From positions 56,738,044 to 56,802,043 of the forward strand of contig OX328132.1 of the NCBI GenBank assembly GCA_946811695.1: a DNA stretch of 64,000 nt, read 5' to 3'. The notes under the pieces were generated by a model. The model was given only the letters and a program-made list of their open reading frames with translations. It ran no database searches and was not told the DNA's origin. Shown in pieces: positions 1 to 11,275 of this stretch. This stretch comes from Gonocerus acuteangulatus (taxonomy: Eukaryota > Arthropoda > Insecta > Hemiptera > Coreidae). Made by a program: the position numbers and the translations under genes. Position 1 is the stretch's first letter, and every line of letters starts with the position of its first letter.

Positions 1-484
1 AAGATTAACTACTAGAAAGAACAAGACCCCTAAATATTGCCTAAACGGAATAGAACATTCCAATCTAGTTGATCAATGGATTGAATTATTCAATCCCTCA
101 ACTGACGTGTGTACCAGGATAATTTTATGTGTGGCTGCTCATTACAAACAAGTAACCCAGAATTTTATTAGGCCATGATCTTAAGGGTCTCTGTTGGAAC
201 AACAAAATCGAAGCACATATGGAAGATCGGTTTTGCATATAAATATTCATCCATGCATTTTTTAAACTGTATGGCATTGATAACCACGAGGTTTTACAAC
301 CCAAATCTTTTAAGCAACAAAAGTTCGGTATTCTTTTACGTTTTGCCGGTCACCTCTTATCGACCTACCTCCTTGGATGACAGCCATATTTTAGTAATCA
401 GAACCTAAAAGCTCATTGAGAAAGTACGTGAGTTACTTATCTGCGAGGTAGGAAATTGGTATTATTTTTCGTTTTATACAGTCA
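1..484. other. No gene seen; unique AT-rich DNA
   Basis: No recognised repeat or gene. A 77-residue open frame at 175-408 has no domain, compositional bias or context that supports coding. Confidence 0.5.
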
Positions 485-1110
485 GCTAAAGAACAATAAG
501 GATTCTAAAGCAAAGGGCGATTCCTTAGGTGTTCTTATGATGGAATGATTCCTTAGGACTTCTGAGCAGAGAAATGATATTGTGACTAGACTTGGCACAC
601 ACAAGCTTTGGAGCTGGAAGTAGGTGGATGAAAGAGACTGGGAAAGGAATACAATAGTGTTGGAATGAAGAGAAGTGGACAGTTTCGTAGGCGTTGCGAG
701 TAAGAGAATGATTCCTAAAGGATTCTGAGCAGAGAATAATCCCTTAGGGGTTCTGAGCTAATAATAATGATTCTAGTTTTGTAACTTGATTTAGCAGAGG
801 CAGAGATGCTTGGGAGCTGAAAGTAGATGATGAAAGAGGGGTAGGAGTTAAAAAGAATGGAGTATGAGCGATAAACAGAGGATACTTTCCTAGGCGAGCT
901 AAGAATGATTCCTTATGGGTTGTAGGAAGAGAATGATTCCTTAGGAGTTCTGGACAGAGAATGATTCTTTAGGAGTTCGTAGCAAAGAATGATGAGCCTA
1001 GGTGACTTGACTTGGCACAGACACAGAGGCTTGAGTGCTGAAAGTAGGTGAATGAAAAGGGGTGGGAATGGAAGACAATAGAGGGGTACCAGGAGGCAGT
1101 AGCCTTTATA
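485..1110. repeat. G-rich degenerate tandem array, ~200-220 bp higher-order unit
   Basis: A block of the type GAGCTGAAAGTAGGTGAATG recurs at about 605, 810 and 1035, so the higher-order period is roughly 200-220 bp. Inside each unit a shorter motif, GAATGATTCCTTAGGAGTTC, occurs several times (for example near 540, 705, 907 and 935). About three higher-order copies, diverged. The small open frame on the minus strand (913-1128) lies in this array and is not credible as a gene. Confidence 0.75.
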
Positions 1111-1309
1111 GGGAAGGACAATGGGCATCCACTACCACCTCGCTACAAATACTCCAATGAGGGTGTGAGGCACCTTGAGGTCTAGATATATTAGGACAGA
1201 ACAATGGCCTTGAGAATGGGTTCGGTAGGCTACAGACTTGCTTCCTTTACCATCCCTTCAATCCGTCTTTACTCCTATCCTAGGACTACACTAAGGGAGG
1301 AATGGCAAG
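1111..1309. other. Unique spacer
   Basis: No repeat or coding signal; ends at the target-site duplication of the MITE that follows. Confidence 0.4.
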
Positions 1310-1317
1310 ATCCCTTG

Positions 1318-1589
1318 CATGGGCGTATATAAGGGGGGCTGAGGTGGCTGCAGCCCCCCCCCCGAAATTTTGATTTTATCGGTAAAAATGTCATAAAACC
1401 CTTAAAAATAAATTAAATAAGATCATTTCGTTCATAAAACATATTCTATTTTGGGTGTAATAGCATTTAAGTTGGCTAAAACTCTTCCAAGATCTAAATT
1501 GTTAGTATTCCATACACCGGAAATGGTCTCAGCCCCCCCCCCCGAAATTTTCCCAGCCCCCTCCAAAATTTTTTCTATATACGCCCATG
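1318..1589 (-). mobile_element. hAT-like MITE, copy 1 (inverted relative to copies 2 and 3)
   Basis: Ends are inverted repeats CATGGGCGTATATA and TATATACGCCCATG. Just inside each end lie poly-C tracts next to CGAAATTTT. The interior (poly-C, AT-rich centre, poly-C) matches the reverse complement of the copies at 5008-5271 and 53261-53522. Flanks 1310-1317 and 1590-1597 are ATCCCTTG and GTCCCTTG, an 8-bp duplication with one mismatch. An 8-bp duplication and CA..TG termini are typical of hAT elements. It encodes nothing, so it would need a transposase from elsewhere. The 108-residue minus-strand open frame overlapping it is incidental. Confidence 0.85.
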
Positions 1590-1597
1590 GTCCCTTG

Positions 1598-1871
1598 AGG
1601 CATAGATTATGAACGGGAAAAAAAATGAAAACAAACTTTAAAACCAGAATACATCTTTCTAATAAATAAAAAAAAAAGAACACATAATACCTTAATATCT
1701 CCTTCCTTGAATGTGCTAAAACAGCCCTGCGTTTCACGAATTTCTTTATTCTTATCATTAATAAACATTTATTTTTAAGAATTTACTCGTTTGAATGGAA
1801 TAATTTATAGAATTTATAAGGCTAACTTAACCCTTCTTACGAAGTATATTTACAATAAAATTCTTATATGC
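1598..1871. other. Unique AT-rich spacer
   Basis: No gene or repeat recognised between the MITE and the class A SINE. Confidence 0.4.
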
Positions 1872-1882
1872 ATTCTACTTTA

Positions 1883-2094
1883 GGAGGCCCGATGGCCGTG
1901 AGTGTTAAGGCGTGAGCACTTAACACTTCAAGCCAAAGGTCGTGGGTTCGATTCCCACTATGGGTTGGTGGATTTTCTTTAGAAAAAATAAAAGGCATCA
2001 GCCCTATCCTGGCTAGAAAAGGGTGTTAACCTATAGATAACCCGTCCCGAAATTCTTAGTTAATAATAATGGACGTTAAAATGTATATAAATAA
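1883..2094 (+). mobile_element. Class A tRNA-derived SINE, copy 1
   Basis: The head reads like a class II (Leu/Ser-type) tRNA: an A-box-like stretch with GTTAAGGCG and a B box GGTTCGATTCC. A shared body follows (GGCATCAGCCCTATCCTGGC, then CTATAGATAACCCGTCC, then GGACGTTAAAA). Perfect 11-bp target-site duplication ATTCTACTTTA at 1872-1882 and 2095-2105. Other copies: 43702-43935 and 56809-57020. The tRNA-like head is an internal pol III promoter by family; it is not a tRNA gene, because the acceptor stem does not close and a SINE body follows. Confidence 0.9.
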
Positions 2095-2105
2095 ATTCTA
2101 CTTTA

Positions 2106-3230
2106 AAAGAATAACAATAAAATTAGAGCTATAATGTATACCTAAGTCCCAGGCAATTACATAAGTAAATCCTAGCTCAAGTGAATAAGTGCATTTACTT
2201 GTTTCACAGCGGTCTTTGGGGAAAGGAAACCTATTTCTTAGTGGCGGTTGATTTAATTGATATTTTTTTTTTTTTTACTAGGAAAAGAAATGATAGGCGG
2301 CTTGCTTATAAGTCCGCCGGGGAAAGTTTGAATCGGGCCTGTGGTCCTTGCCCAGTAATGTTAGTCTGCCGTCAACACCCAGCTCAGCCCCAGCTGGATA
2401 TACTTAATCGAGTATATACCGTACCTTCTCAAGAAAAGTAACATAAGTCGAATTCCGAACTTGCATGCAGAATGCAACCCTCTCCCGCCTTATAAGCATT
2501 AATAGGACAGGTCGGGATATTGTGTTATGTCACTTTTCCTGAGAAGGTGTGATATGTCGTTAAACTCCTTGGTCGAAGAGGTATACAAGCCATCGTGAGG
2601 ATTGGAAGGAAGCAGAAGTCCGGACATAAGCAGAGGCCCGGTGAGTATTTCCACCAAAAAAATGACGAGAAAGAATTTACAATGTACCTACTCATCTTCC
2701 AACCTCTTTTCTAAGCGCTGATGGGTTAAAAGGGAATCTAGAGAGGCTATTATCGGAGGAGGGGGTATGAGGTAACAAAGTTGCTGATCGGGTAATGGGA
2801 GAAGAGCTTGGGGCGACCTGCCAATTGAGAACAAGTAAAAACGCTAACTAGGCTTAGGTAATGATGATGGAGGGTTTGATCGTGAGGCCGTAGAGTTAGC
2901 ACTTCTAATGACACTTACACGAGTACATTAATTAGAAGAAACATTAAACTCGTTAATATGCGCATCTTTTCCCCGTATATGGATGAGGGAAGGGTAGCAG
3001 TTTGTAAACTTATGAAGGGGTGAAATGGGATGTAACATTTTGTAAATAAAATTTTCTCCGTCAAATCTTTAGAATATATCCTTGCTTATTCCGTTACCAA
3101 TCACATAACAATAAGAGCAGCAATTATATAATTCAAATATAAATTCAGGACGACAATTTGCATTTATTGGAATCGATTACTTACGTGTAATGTTTGTTCC
3201 TTATCCAAACTTCCTTAGCTGAAACTTTTA
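2106..3230. other. Unique DNA with one short inverted repeat
   Basis: No gene recognised. Arms at 2423-2446 and 2523-2546 (ACCTTCTCAAGAAAAGTAAC and its near reverse complement) could form a stem of about 24 bp around a 76-base loop. An 86-residue open frame at 2181-2441 has no support. Confidence 0.45.
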
Positions 3231-3234
3231 ATAA

Positions 3235-3720
3235 AGATTCTTCAACAAATCATCCTCGACAATATTGGCGAAGAAGGCTGCCGATGTGCTAGCCGGAACA
3301 TTCCATCATGATTCTCCAACCAAATAGAACACGGTATCAATGCTGTAGAACGCGGTCGGTGGCCTAGACGAAACATTCAAAAAACAATTTTAACTCGATC
3401 CTCCCAATGTATTATTGCTAAAGATGGTCGTCGATGGGCCAGCTAAAACATACTATAAAGATGTTTCATCCAATCACGGTATTATTGTGGATAAGCGCTG
3501 TCGAAACATTCAATAAAAATTCACCATCCAAATCCTCCAAGGCAACAATGTTGACGACACATTCGATAATGATTCTTCAACCAAACTCACATCGGCATCA
3601 TTACTGAAGAAGGCTGTCAAAAATTTTAATAAATATTCTTAAAACAACTAGGAGTTGCCTTCTATACCGAATCCCAACTAAACTTTTCTCCGACCGCTAA
3701 GTATTTTTAATGTCATCAGT
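3235..3720. repeat. Strongly degenerate tandem repeat, ~80-95 bp unit
   Basis: Recurring elements are GATTCTTCAACCAAA-like, AAACATTCAATAA-like and GAAGAAGGCTG-like blocks, seen five or six times with wide divergence. Likely an old minisatellite. Confidence 0.5.
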
Positions 3721-3872
3721 ACTTTTTTTCAAATGAAAATTAAATTCTTTGATTATTATTGTATAAGTTGACTTGTAAATATAGATAAAAAATTAAATTT
3801 TCAAGGCAGGATATTTTCAAATATTTAACACTGAAGTATGTATAAATAACCAGAACCAAATAATTTTGAATA

Positions 3873-3996
3873 TTTTTTTTTTCTACATCTAGGTCATTAG
3901 CGCCGACATCCAGGGTGCAGCGAGGAGGTGGGAATCGAACCCACCATTTCCTGCTTATGAATCCAAGGCGCTAGCCACTAGACCACGGGAGACCCC
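3873..3996 (-). mobile_element. Class C tRNA-derived SINE, copy 1
   Basis: Read on the minus strand the head is a Glu/Asp-type tRNA-like sequence: GGTCTCCCGTGGTCTAGTGG, then a B box GGTTCGATTCCCACC. A short body (GATGTCGGCGCTAATGACC) and a poly-A tail (poly-T on the plus strand at 3872-3882) follow. Perfect 10-bp target-site duplication ATTTTGAATA at 3863-3872 and 3997-4006. Other copies: 6169-6272, 33639-33860, 44699-44790 and 53523-53720. Confidence 0.88.
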
Positions 3997-4006
3997 ATTT
4001 TGAATA

Positions 4007-4999
4007 ATTACTTCTAAAATTATGTGTAATTTTGCTAGGTTGTTTGTAGGGTTGTAAGCTGTGTGATAGGGGTGTAAGGCGAGGATTTAAGAGCGGCCTG
4101 GGGTAAAAAGACCATATAAGGGAGTGATATACTGTCAGTGACGGCCCGTGAAATAAGTCTGCGGGGTCCCTATATACCCCACTCCTATGCCATTATATAA
4201 AAAACAATGGCTCTTCGCCCCCCAAGAGGCTCTTAACATTTTTTCGTATTTAATACTGTTATACTATATACTGGTTGCCATGCTTTCAAAACATCCTTAG
4301 TTAAGTAGCTTTCAGAGGAGCCGATAGCCATAGCCATATATATATTTGTGTATGTAGGTGGCTTACGTTCTGAGCTCGTAGCATGCAGCGGCACTAGAAC
4401 GGGGTTTTCCAAAATGTTCAATCTTAAACATGAAAACCTTTTACAGCTCACTAAAACCATCTTTAAGCACGTTAAGGACAGCAAACGTGATGAATTATCG
4501 CTTATGCGGATGACAAAAGAAAAAAGAAGACCTAAAATTTTATAAAAATTATAATTATAATTAATAAAACACAGATATTTTCTTGGATCAACGAATAATA
4601 GTTTGAGAAATAACAACACTAGACATAAACATTACAAAAACGGGTTTTTAGTTTACGAGAGCGCTGGAGTTGAATGTGGTCAGTCATCAAAACGGATTGC
4701 TCTACTACTACATATATTGAAATCGGCTACTTTTTTCAGCGATGTTGCTCTTTGATGTAGAAATTTCCGCCAGGATCTCATACTGCTTTGTCTAAACGAA
4801 GAACAACACAGCTAGAGAATGAAGCCAATTTGAACAACAATATGGAAACACTAACGAAAGATCTTAAGACACAAAACATATAATATTCTAAAGAAGCAAC
4901 AATTTGTCTTTCGTAAAATAGGGGTTTTATTTATCACTCTAATAGGCATGCTTTATGAAGTCCTTAAGTAAGTACTGGTCGTAATTTCAGATAACTTTA
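4007..4999. other. Unique DNA, no gene seen
   Basis: Overlapping open frames at 4233-4619 (minus, 128 codons) and 4348-4545 (plus) have no recognisable domain and mirror each other, which points to chance. Confidence 0.45.
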
Positions 5000-5007
5000 T
5001 TAAGGAG

Positions 5008-5271
5008 CATGGGCGTATATAGAAAACAATTTCGGGAGGGGCTGGGAATATTTCGGGGGGGGGGGGCTGAGACATTTGGGGGTATGGGATACTAACAACC
5101 TAGAACTTGGAATGGTTAGCCATTTAAAACGTTATTACATCATATAAAAACTATTATTTCTGAACTAATTGATCTTATTTAATTTATTTTTAAGATTTTT
5201 ATTATAGATTTTCATCAATTTCGGGGGGGGGGCTGCAGCCCCCTCAGCCCCCCCCTTTATATAGGCCCATG
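5008..5271 (+). mobile_element. hAT-like MITE, copy 2
   Basis: Begins CATGGGCGTATATAGAAAAC and ends with TATATAGGCCCATG. G-rich tracts (5056-5067 and 5224-5232) sit inside the ends around an AT-rich centre. The flanking duplication TTAAGGAG (5000-5007 and 5272-5279) is a perfect 8 bp. Same family as 1318-1589 and 53261-53522. Non-coding. Confidence 0.9.
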
Positions 5272-5279
5272 TTAAGGAG

Positions 5280-6168
5280 TCCCCAGGTTACTCAAGGTTG
5301 GGTAAAAATAATGCAACGTTGTTTTTTTTTCAAGAATGTTGGGTGTTTGGTATGTTTCATAGGAAAAAAACAAATTAGAAAAATTATGAGGAAATAAACC
5401 GCAAAGAATAAATAGGATCCACAGAGAACGTTCAGTCACTACCAAGAATAGAAGTGACACAGCACCTCAAGAACGCAGAATAGAAATAATCACAATATGA
5501 TAACTAATAATCTTCATTTGTTTGATAATTATAATTATCAAATCAAGATTCATAAGGAAACGAAATGAGATTCATTTTCCATTAAATGCATAATTTGTAA
5601 CCTAGCAAATTTAAACCTTTGTGAACTTATTTTAGAGATATGGTATTTTTATGTAAGAAGAATGCTTATTCTTTTAGTTTTCCAATTAGTGACATATTTT
5701 CTATATATTGGTGCTACAGGTAAGAGTAGTGGAGAGAAAATACAATTTATCGACAAGATTAGCAACAGTTGATAGCGGTTCTTTCCAGCAAATCGGTTGC
5801 AAGGCATCCAATAGGCGACGGTCAAGTGTTGCGGTAACTGGGAGGGAGGAGGAATAATTACCTGTAAAGTGTTATCTTATTCCGATTAGGGGAAATAGCT
5901 GGATCGTTGCTTATCGGACTGGTGGTTAGTCAATGTTTCCTCGCTTGGCCAGCGTGAGGCAAATCCCTGCACAGGAGTCGGAAATGGGGATCAGATTTTT
6001 AACAAGTGTTTTCTGGTTACTGGAACATACTTAGGGAGCAGAGAAACACGAAAGACGACTGGTGATTGGATATAATGTTTAATGTTCAATCAATAGAGAA
6101 AATGTGGCCGTAAAGTTGTAACGTGTTCTTACAAATCCGCCTACAGAAAATCACTTCAATCAGGACAA
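5280..6168. other. Unique DNA, no gene seen
   Basis: No recognised repeat; AT-rich in its first part. The 62-codon minus-strand frame at 5272-5460 has no support. Confidence 0.4.
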
Positions 6169-6272
6169 CTTTTTTTTTTTACGGCGCATCGACATCTAGG
6201 CCATTAGCGCCGACATCCACCATCTCCCGCTTATGAATATTAGGCATTAGCCGCAAGACCACGGGGAGACCC
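6169..6272 (-). mobile_element. Class C tRNA-derived SINE, copy 2 (internally deleted)
   Basis: On the minus strand: GGGTCTCCCCGTGGTCTTGC, then the ATGTCGGCGCTAATGGCC body, then GATGCGCCGT and a poly-A tail (poly-T at 6170-6180). The B-box part of the head is missing compared with 3873-3996. No clear target-site duplication. Confidence 0.8.
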
Positions 6273-6275
6273 GAC

Positions 6276-8207
6276 AGTATTAGTACACTATTTTATAGAT
6301 TCGTCTATACAGAACGATTCTTAAAGGTGCTGTCGGTTTCCATTATTATTAGGATGGAATCAACCTTATCTTTGTAACTTGTTCCCCTAAAGTCCCATAA
6401 GGGCTCCAAAAAGTACAAAATATGTAGGGAATAAAGTTATTGAAAATATTTGTATTTTTGTTGACCTTCCGCGAATAATGAATATTCAAAGAATTATTTT
6501 ATTTTATTTGAGCTGGCTCTTGCAGTGACAATAGTTGGAAGACTTTCACACGAGACCATAACCGAATATCCTGATTCTTTAGAACCTTCAACGCTAAATG
6601 AACGCTGATAATCAGGTTGCTTCCCGAAACTCTTAACGCAATTAAGGAATTTTTCTGCGTGCATTGGAAGGAAGACAATATCTACACAGATGACGTGGAT
6701 TCGCCTCCTTTGTGTAATGGACTTCCGCCGAGAATGCAGATATCTATCATCCATATTCCAGCCGGGCCCGTGACACTTGCCTTAAGCACAAGATACATAC
6801 AACTATCGCGCCCCGTTTACATTACTTCATCGTGGAGGAATGCAGAATATGATCTGCATATTTATCGAGAATGGATGCATGTGACGTCGAGTGTAAGAGT
6901 TAGTATGCAAGGCGAGAAACTTAGCAAGCCATACAAACGTTCAGCCGGCTCCTTAGGACCGGCAACTCGGTTCTAAATCGAATAACATTGTTTGGCTTGC
7001 TTATTAATAGTATCTGCGAAGTTTTGCTAAAAGCTTTTGCTCACTTCGATGGAAGATATTAAGTATTTTCATTACCCAAATGAAGAAATATACCTACAAT
7101 TGCCACAACGCAGAAGGATGAAAGGGACCTAATTTTTTCATTTCAAAGAAAAAGAAGGAACTTTCTGTTTATAAGGACTGACAGAACCTCGTAAATTCTT
7201 CAACAAATGATCTTTTATAATGGCTGACTTGGGTTCCTTTTACCGCCGTTTACACGCGGAAATAGATTTTTTTCGCCGAGGAATGCATAATGGAGATAAT
7301 TAAGATAATTACGGATGGAGGTAGTGGGAACGGGATGCTGAGCAGATAGTCCAGTGCTATTCTGCACCAGTTGCCACCGGGTACGGAGTGTTAGTGGTAC
7401 GAGAGTTAGTGGTTCCGTTATTCTTGTCGATAGGTCAATAAATAAACCCGGCACTATGATGATCAAGGCGCAATCAATGCTCATTTCAGTACCGTAACTC
7501 GTTACAAAGTAGTGTTATCTATTAATACCTTTGTTTGTCGGTTAAATTTTAGTTGGCCATGTCTGGTAAGGAATTCCACTTCAGTCAGGCCTGGCTGGTT
7601 GGAGCTAGTATTATTCATTTTCCTTCTCATGCCCTTATGACAAGGTAGTTTTCCTTGTCGCATGCCTTTATTTTACGGCTGGATTATTATCAATTATTAA
7701 TATTTTTCAGCGATAATTGAAAGCAACTGCCCAACCGCAAATATTGTTTAAACTAATCTAATCGCCGATAGCATACATAAATGCTGGTCCTGCTTTAATT
7801 TGCACAATAGATAATAGCAAGAACGATAACAACTACCTCGAAACTCGTCCAATAATACAATTATAAAATTTATATGAAACAAATACATGGCTCATGTCAA
7901 AAGCTTCATCCAATTGAATGCATACAGGAAAATAAAACAATAGAAACTAATTGTTTATATGACCATCTGTCTACGCGTTCTGGAGTTGTATGCAAACTTC
8001 TCTGCTCGCATCTAAAAGAGCTAGAGTTGTATGCTCGCTTCTCTGCTCCCTTCTAGAGGTACTGGAGTTGGATGCTCTTCAATCCCTGAAGTGAGTGTTT
8101 GGCTTTGCAAATCGCTTCTTTGGAATTCCCTCACGTCTATAGCAGAACTAGTTCTATTCGCCAACATTTTGAAGAAAAAATATCTTCAAACGCCCCAACT
8201 CGTGGTG

Positions 8208-8208
<1 letters not shown>
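6276..8208. other. Unique DNA; no supported gene
   Basis: Contains one of the longer non-repeat open frames of the window (6617-6976, plus, 119 codons), but its translation matches no family I know and a minus-strand frame overlaps it. The part at 7620-7790 has unusually high complexity with several TAAT/ATTA-type sites. Confidence 0.4.

Positions 8209-8278
<70 letters not shown>
8209..8278. repeat. (TA)n microsatellite
   Basis: About 35 uninterrupted TA units. The open frames crossing it in several phases (runs of Ile-Tyr) are artefacts. Confidence 0.98.
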
Positions 8279-8282
<4 letters not shown>

Positions 8283-8739
8283 CTCACATATACTCCAAAA
8301 ATGGTAGATTGTGCGAAGGGCTTAGCATTAGAGTTATATGATGAGTACAGGTAGATTTTACCGCTATTCTTGACGAACTGAACCGTGATAGAAATCGCCG
8401 AAACCTGTAGACTGAAGAGGTGAAGAGAGAAAGAGCCACCTGTTGCCGAGTTGTTGGACGTGCAGCCGCTAGGATTCGCTCCCACCCTCGCGCGCCACCA
8501 GATTCTAATTGGCCTATCCTTAGATTTTATTCTCCCATTTGCAGGTATTATTCTAGTGATGAGGATATCAGAGAATTACTCGTGGCATGTGTCGACGTTA
8601 ATTTTCAAAGTGCTGCAAATCCTAATGTGCATATTTCATGGTGAGAATTGAGGAAAACTGGTGCTGAAATCGCACAACGCCAAACAAATAGACACCTTGG
8701 GTAGTTCATTTTCATGGGAGGGTTCTTAAGTTTGAATTT

Positions 8740-9315
8740 GAGTTACTGTATTCCAAAATCCCACGAGGCATTTAATCCCTAGGAGTATTCTATCCCAAGA
8801 GACCTGCCTTCGCAAGAGGTCTCCTATCCCACGAGGAGTGGTACTCTTAGAGGCCACTTCACTTGGTGTATTCCTGGAGGCCCTCTATGCTCCGAGGTTT
8901 CTTATCCAATAAGACCGCCTATACTTCGAGGGGTTCTAGCCATAGGCGTCCTATCCCAAGAGGGATAATCATAGAGGCCACTTTACTAGAGGTTTCTTTA
9001 TCCTATGAGACCGATTATCCTTTGAAGCCTTGTGGCCATGGGTTTCCTCTCCCAAGAGATCTGCGATTGCAAGAGGTCTCCTATCCCAAGAGTCTTATTA
9101 CTCTTATTTCTCCTTTCTCAAGATGCGTGCTATTCTTACAGGTCTTTTATCCCAAGAGGCGTGCTACTCTTATCGCAAGAGGCAGTTTACTCTTCGAGGC
9201 TACCTTTCTCAAGATGTATCCCATTCCGTGAGGCCCATTAGGCGTAAAGGTCTGTTATACCATGGGACCGCCTATCCTTCTAGCTATTGGCCTCATTTTC
9301 CTCGAGGCTTTTAAT
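8740..9315. repeat. CT-rich degenerate minisatellite
   Basis: Motifs such as TCCTATCCCAAGAG, AAGAGGTCTCCTATCC, TAGAGGCCACTT and GAGACCG recur through the block in short units of about 25-40 bp, arranged in larger blocks. Open frames here come from the repeat. Confidence 0.75.
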
Positions 9316-9319
9316 CAAC

Positions 9320-10449
9320 AATAGGTAAGTAAAATCACTCCCTTACACGAATATTTCAATTATAATTGTCAAAAGATATTACTGAAATACTTTATTCGTA
9401 CATAGTTGTACAAAATATAACTAATATCATCCGGAAAAACTGAGATATCGAGGCATTTCCAAGCTACCCCTAATAGTAATTAGTCTAGAGGTTTTACATA
9501 TTTTTCAATGATTATAAAATTTATATAAGTATCATACGCCAAAATAATGAAACATTTATTAAAAGTACGCCTCGCAGCCTCCTCTAGGGATTTCCCAGCT
9601 TCCCAAACAGAACAGAAGTTCTCACAATTCTCATACAAGTTTTTCTTATTGTGTAAGTCACCTCTTTTTCCGTAACTTAATGCAGTTTCGACAAGCTCAA
9701 TACCTGAAGATATTGTAAAGTTAATGTTTATCAAAACTTTATCTATCTAAGTTGGCGCGGTGGACCGCCGTGGACCCAAAACTTTTCTCCCGGGGGCCCA
9801 TCACTTTCTTGCAATGTACAAAAAAATCACTTTTTCCCCTTCAAGTTCTGATAACGTGAACCAGCTATTTTTTTCTAAAAAGAAGTGATCAAGTTCTTCT
9901 TCTTAGAACATTTTTTAACTCTAAATAATTGAATTAATTACTTGTTTAATATTGTGAGGCAGTATAAAAATAAAATATGTATATTGTATAAGTTTTTTTT
10001 AATTTATATTTTCAAAGACAACGTTAAATTACTCACAAAAATATTCAAAACATATATTTGATAATTATAGCATATTTTACCAAATTCCTGCACTTCCCAA
10101 ACCATTCCCTTGTCAACGTTCTGGCATTAACGACCTATAAGTAATTCCACGATTTATTAGCAGACAAATGTGCGACCTAAGTTATTCCACAACCATTTTC
10201 TTCGTTAGTAGGTCAATACAATCGACCTAGTTAAATTTATGAAAGAAAAAAAAACTAATTCTTCCAATTACAGGATTATTATTTGGACTTTATAGAAATC
10301 AGAGGAAGCGGTGCATTCTTAAGTGTGAGATCATAAAAAGAAAATAATTTGATATTTCACAGTTAGTTTAATGACCGCCATTAGTAGTTTTATATTGCGC
10401 ATAATTTATATTCAAATAACTTATCTATACGTGACCGGGGGGAAAAATA
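9320..10449. other. Unique AT-rich DNA
   Basis: No gene recognised. A short minus-strand frame at 9480-9734 has no domain. Confidence 0.4.
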
Positions 10450-10720
10450 TCCAAATCACAGGAACTGCGTCTTCTTAGCGCTTTTCCATGCGATTCTCAT
10501 TTCCTTGGTGTGATTTGAGAAGCTTAGAATAAAAAATTATAATATTTCCCCCTTCAATGACACGAAACCAACTATCTTCAATTATCGATTCCTTTTTTGT
10601 AGAATATTTATCACGCTTTAGAATGATTCATTTCCTCATAGACTTGTTAACACTTTTTCGAGATATTTAAGACGATATATGAAAAGCCAGTAAATGGTCG
10701 TGTATGTCGATATTTTTTGT
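10450..10720 (+). mobile_element. Helitron-like repeat, 5' fragment
   Basis: Starts after an A-rich flank with TCCAAATCACAGGAACTGCG, then TCTTCTTAGCGC. This matches the 5' end of the elements at 30472, 35673 and 44612. Further inside, TTTTTGTAGAATATTTATCACG and TTTTTCGAGATATT match the interior of the 35673-37032 copy (near 36280 and 36345). No 3' terminus is visible, so it is truncated or decayed; the right limit is approximate. Confidence 0.6.
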
Positions 10721-10862
10721 AATTTCTCTATTCCAAAAGAATACAAAATTTCTTAATTTGGATCAATGGGTAACCGTTGGTAAAAAGTCCCACCGCCAGA
10801 ACAACCAAAAATAGATATTTATTAATTCTTCTCGAAAGAAGCTATTGAAATTAAGACAAATA

Positions 10863-11275
10863 TTAAGAAAAAGTAATTGTATAATAATATATAAAAATTA
10901 TAAATAAATAAGTAAAATAATCGAAAGAAAATTTCAGTTTTGTAAGTTCAATATAGATTTCATAAAGCTTCACTTGGTTGATATGATCGCCTAGAATTTG
11001 GTCTAAGGAATCTGATAGTTGGCGTTCATCTTTCAGTTGCGCATAAGCCCTGATGTCCTTCACAGTGAGCTGTACATTGCACGAATTACAAATTGGTGGA
11101 GGGTCCTTCGACATGAGGAAGAAATCTTTGGTATTTGTATGGCTGATTCTCATTCGGGTTAAGACTACTTCTTTTCTCATTGTATCATTTGCGAATGTCT
11201 TCCATGGCTTAATACTTCCTTTTATCTCTCGGAGCTCGTTATCCCTCAATTCTTGGCAGACGGTTTGCCAACTCA
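10863..11275 (-). pseudogene. Decayed 3' end of a non-LTR retrotransposon ORF2 (copy 1)
   Basis: Read on the minus strand, the frame carries the segment that follows RNase H in Jockey/R1-type ORF2 proteins: an ELRDNELREIKGSIKPW-like block, the RKEVVLTRMRISHT motif (family form is R-x-EVVLTRLRIGHT), then DPPPICNSCNVQLTVK. The two cysteines of the CCHC knuckle are present, but the histidine and last cysteine positions are degraded (KDIRAY in place of KHI...C). It is followed by DSLDQILGD, also seen at 17600-17960. The AT-rich 3' tail also matches that second copy. No RT or RNase H remains, so this is a 5'-truncated, dead copy of a family different from the one at 39572. Confidence 0.8.

Noticed and set aside
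1883..2094. tRNA gene
   Set aside because: A and B boxes are present, but the acceptor stem does not close, a shared body follows and target-site duplications flank it: SINE, repeated three times. The same applies to class B and C heads.
4233..4619. 128-codon minus-strand open frame
   Set aside because: No domain; mirrored by an open frame on the other strand.
6617..6976. 119-codon plus-strand open frame as a gene or exon
   Set aside because: No recognisable domain, an overlapping minus-strand frame of similar quality, no visible splice or promoter context.
8186..8485. Protein with an Ile-Tyr repeat
   Set aside because: Translation of a (TA)n microsatellite.
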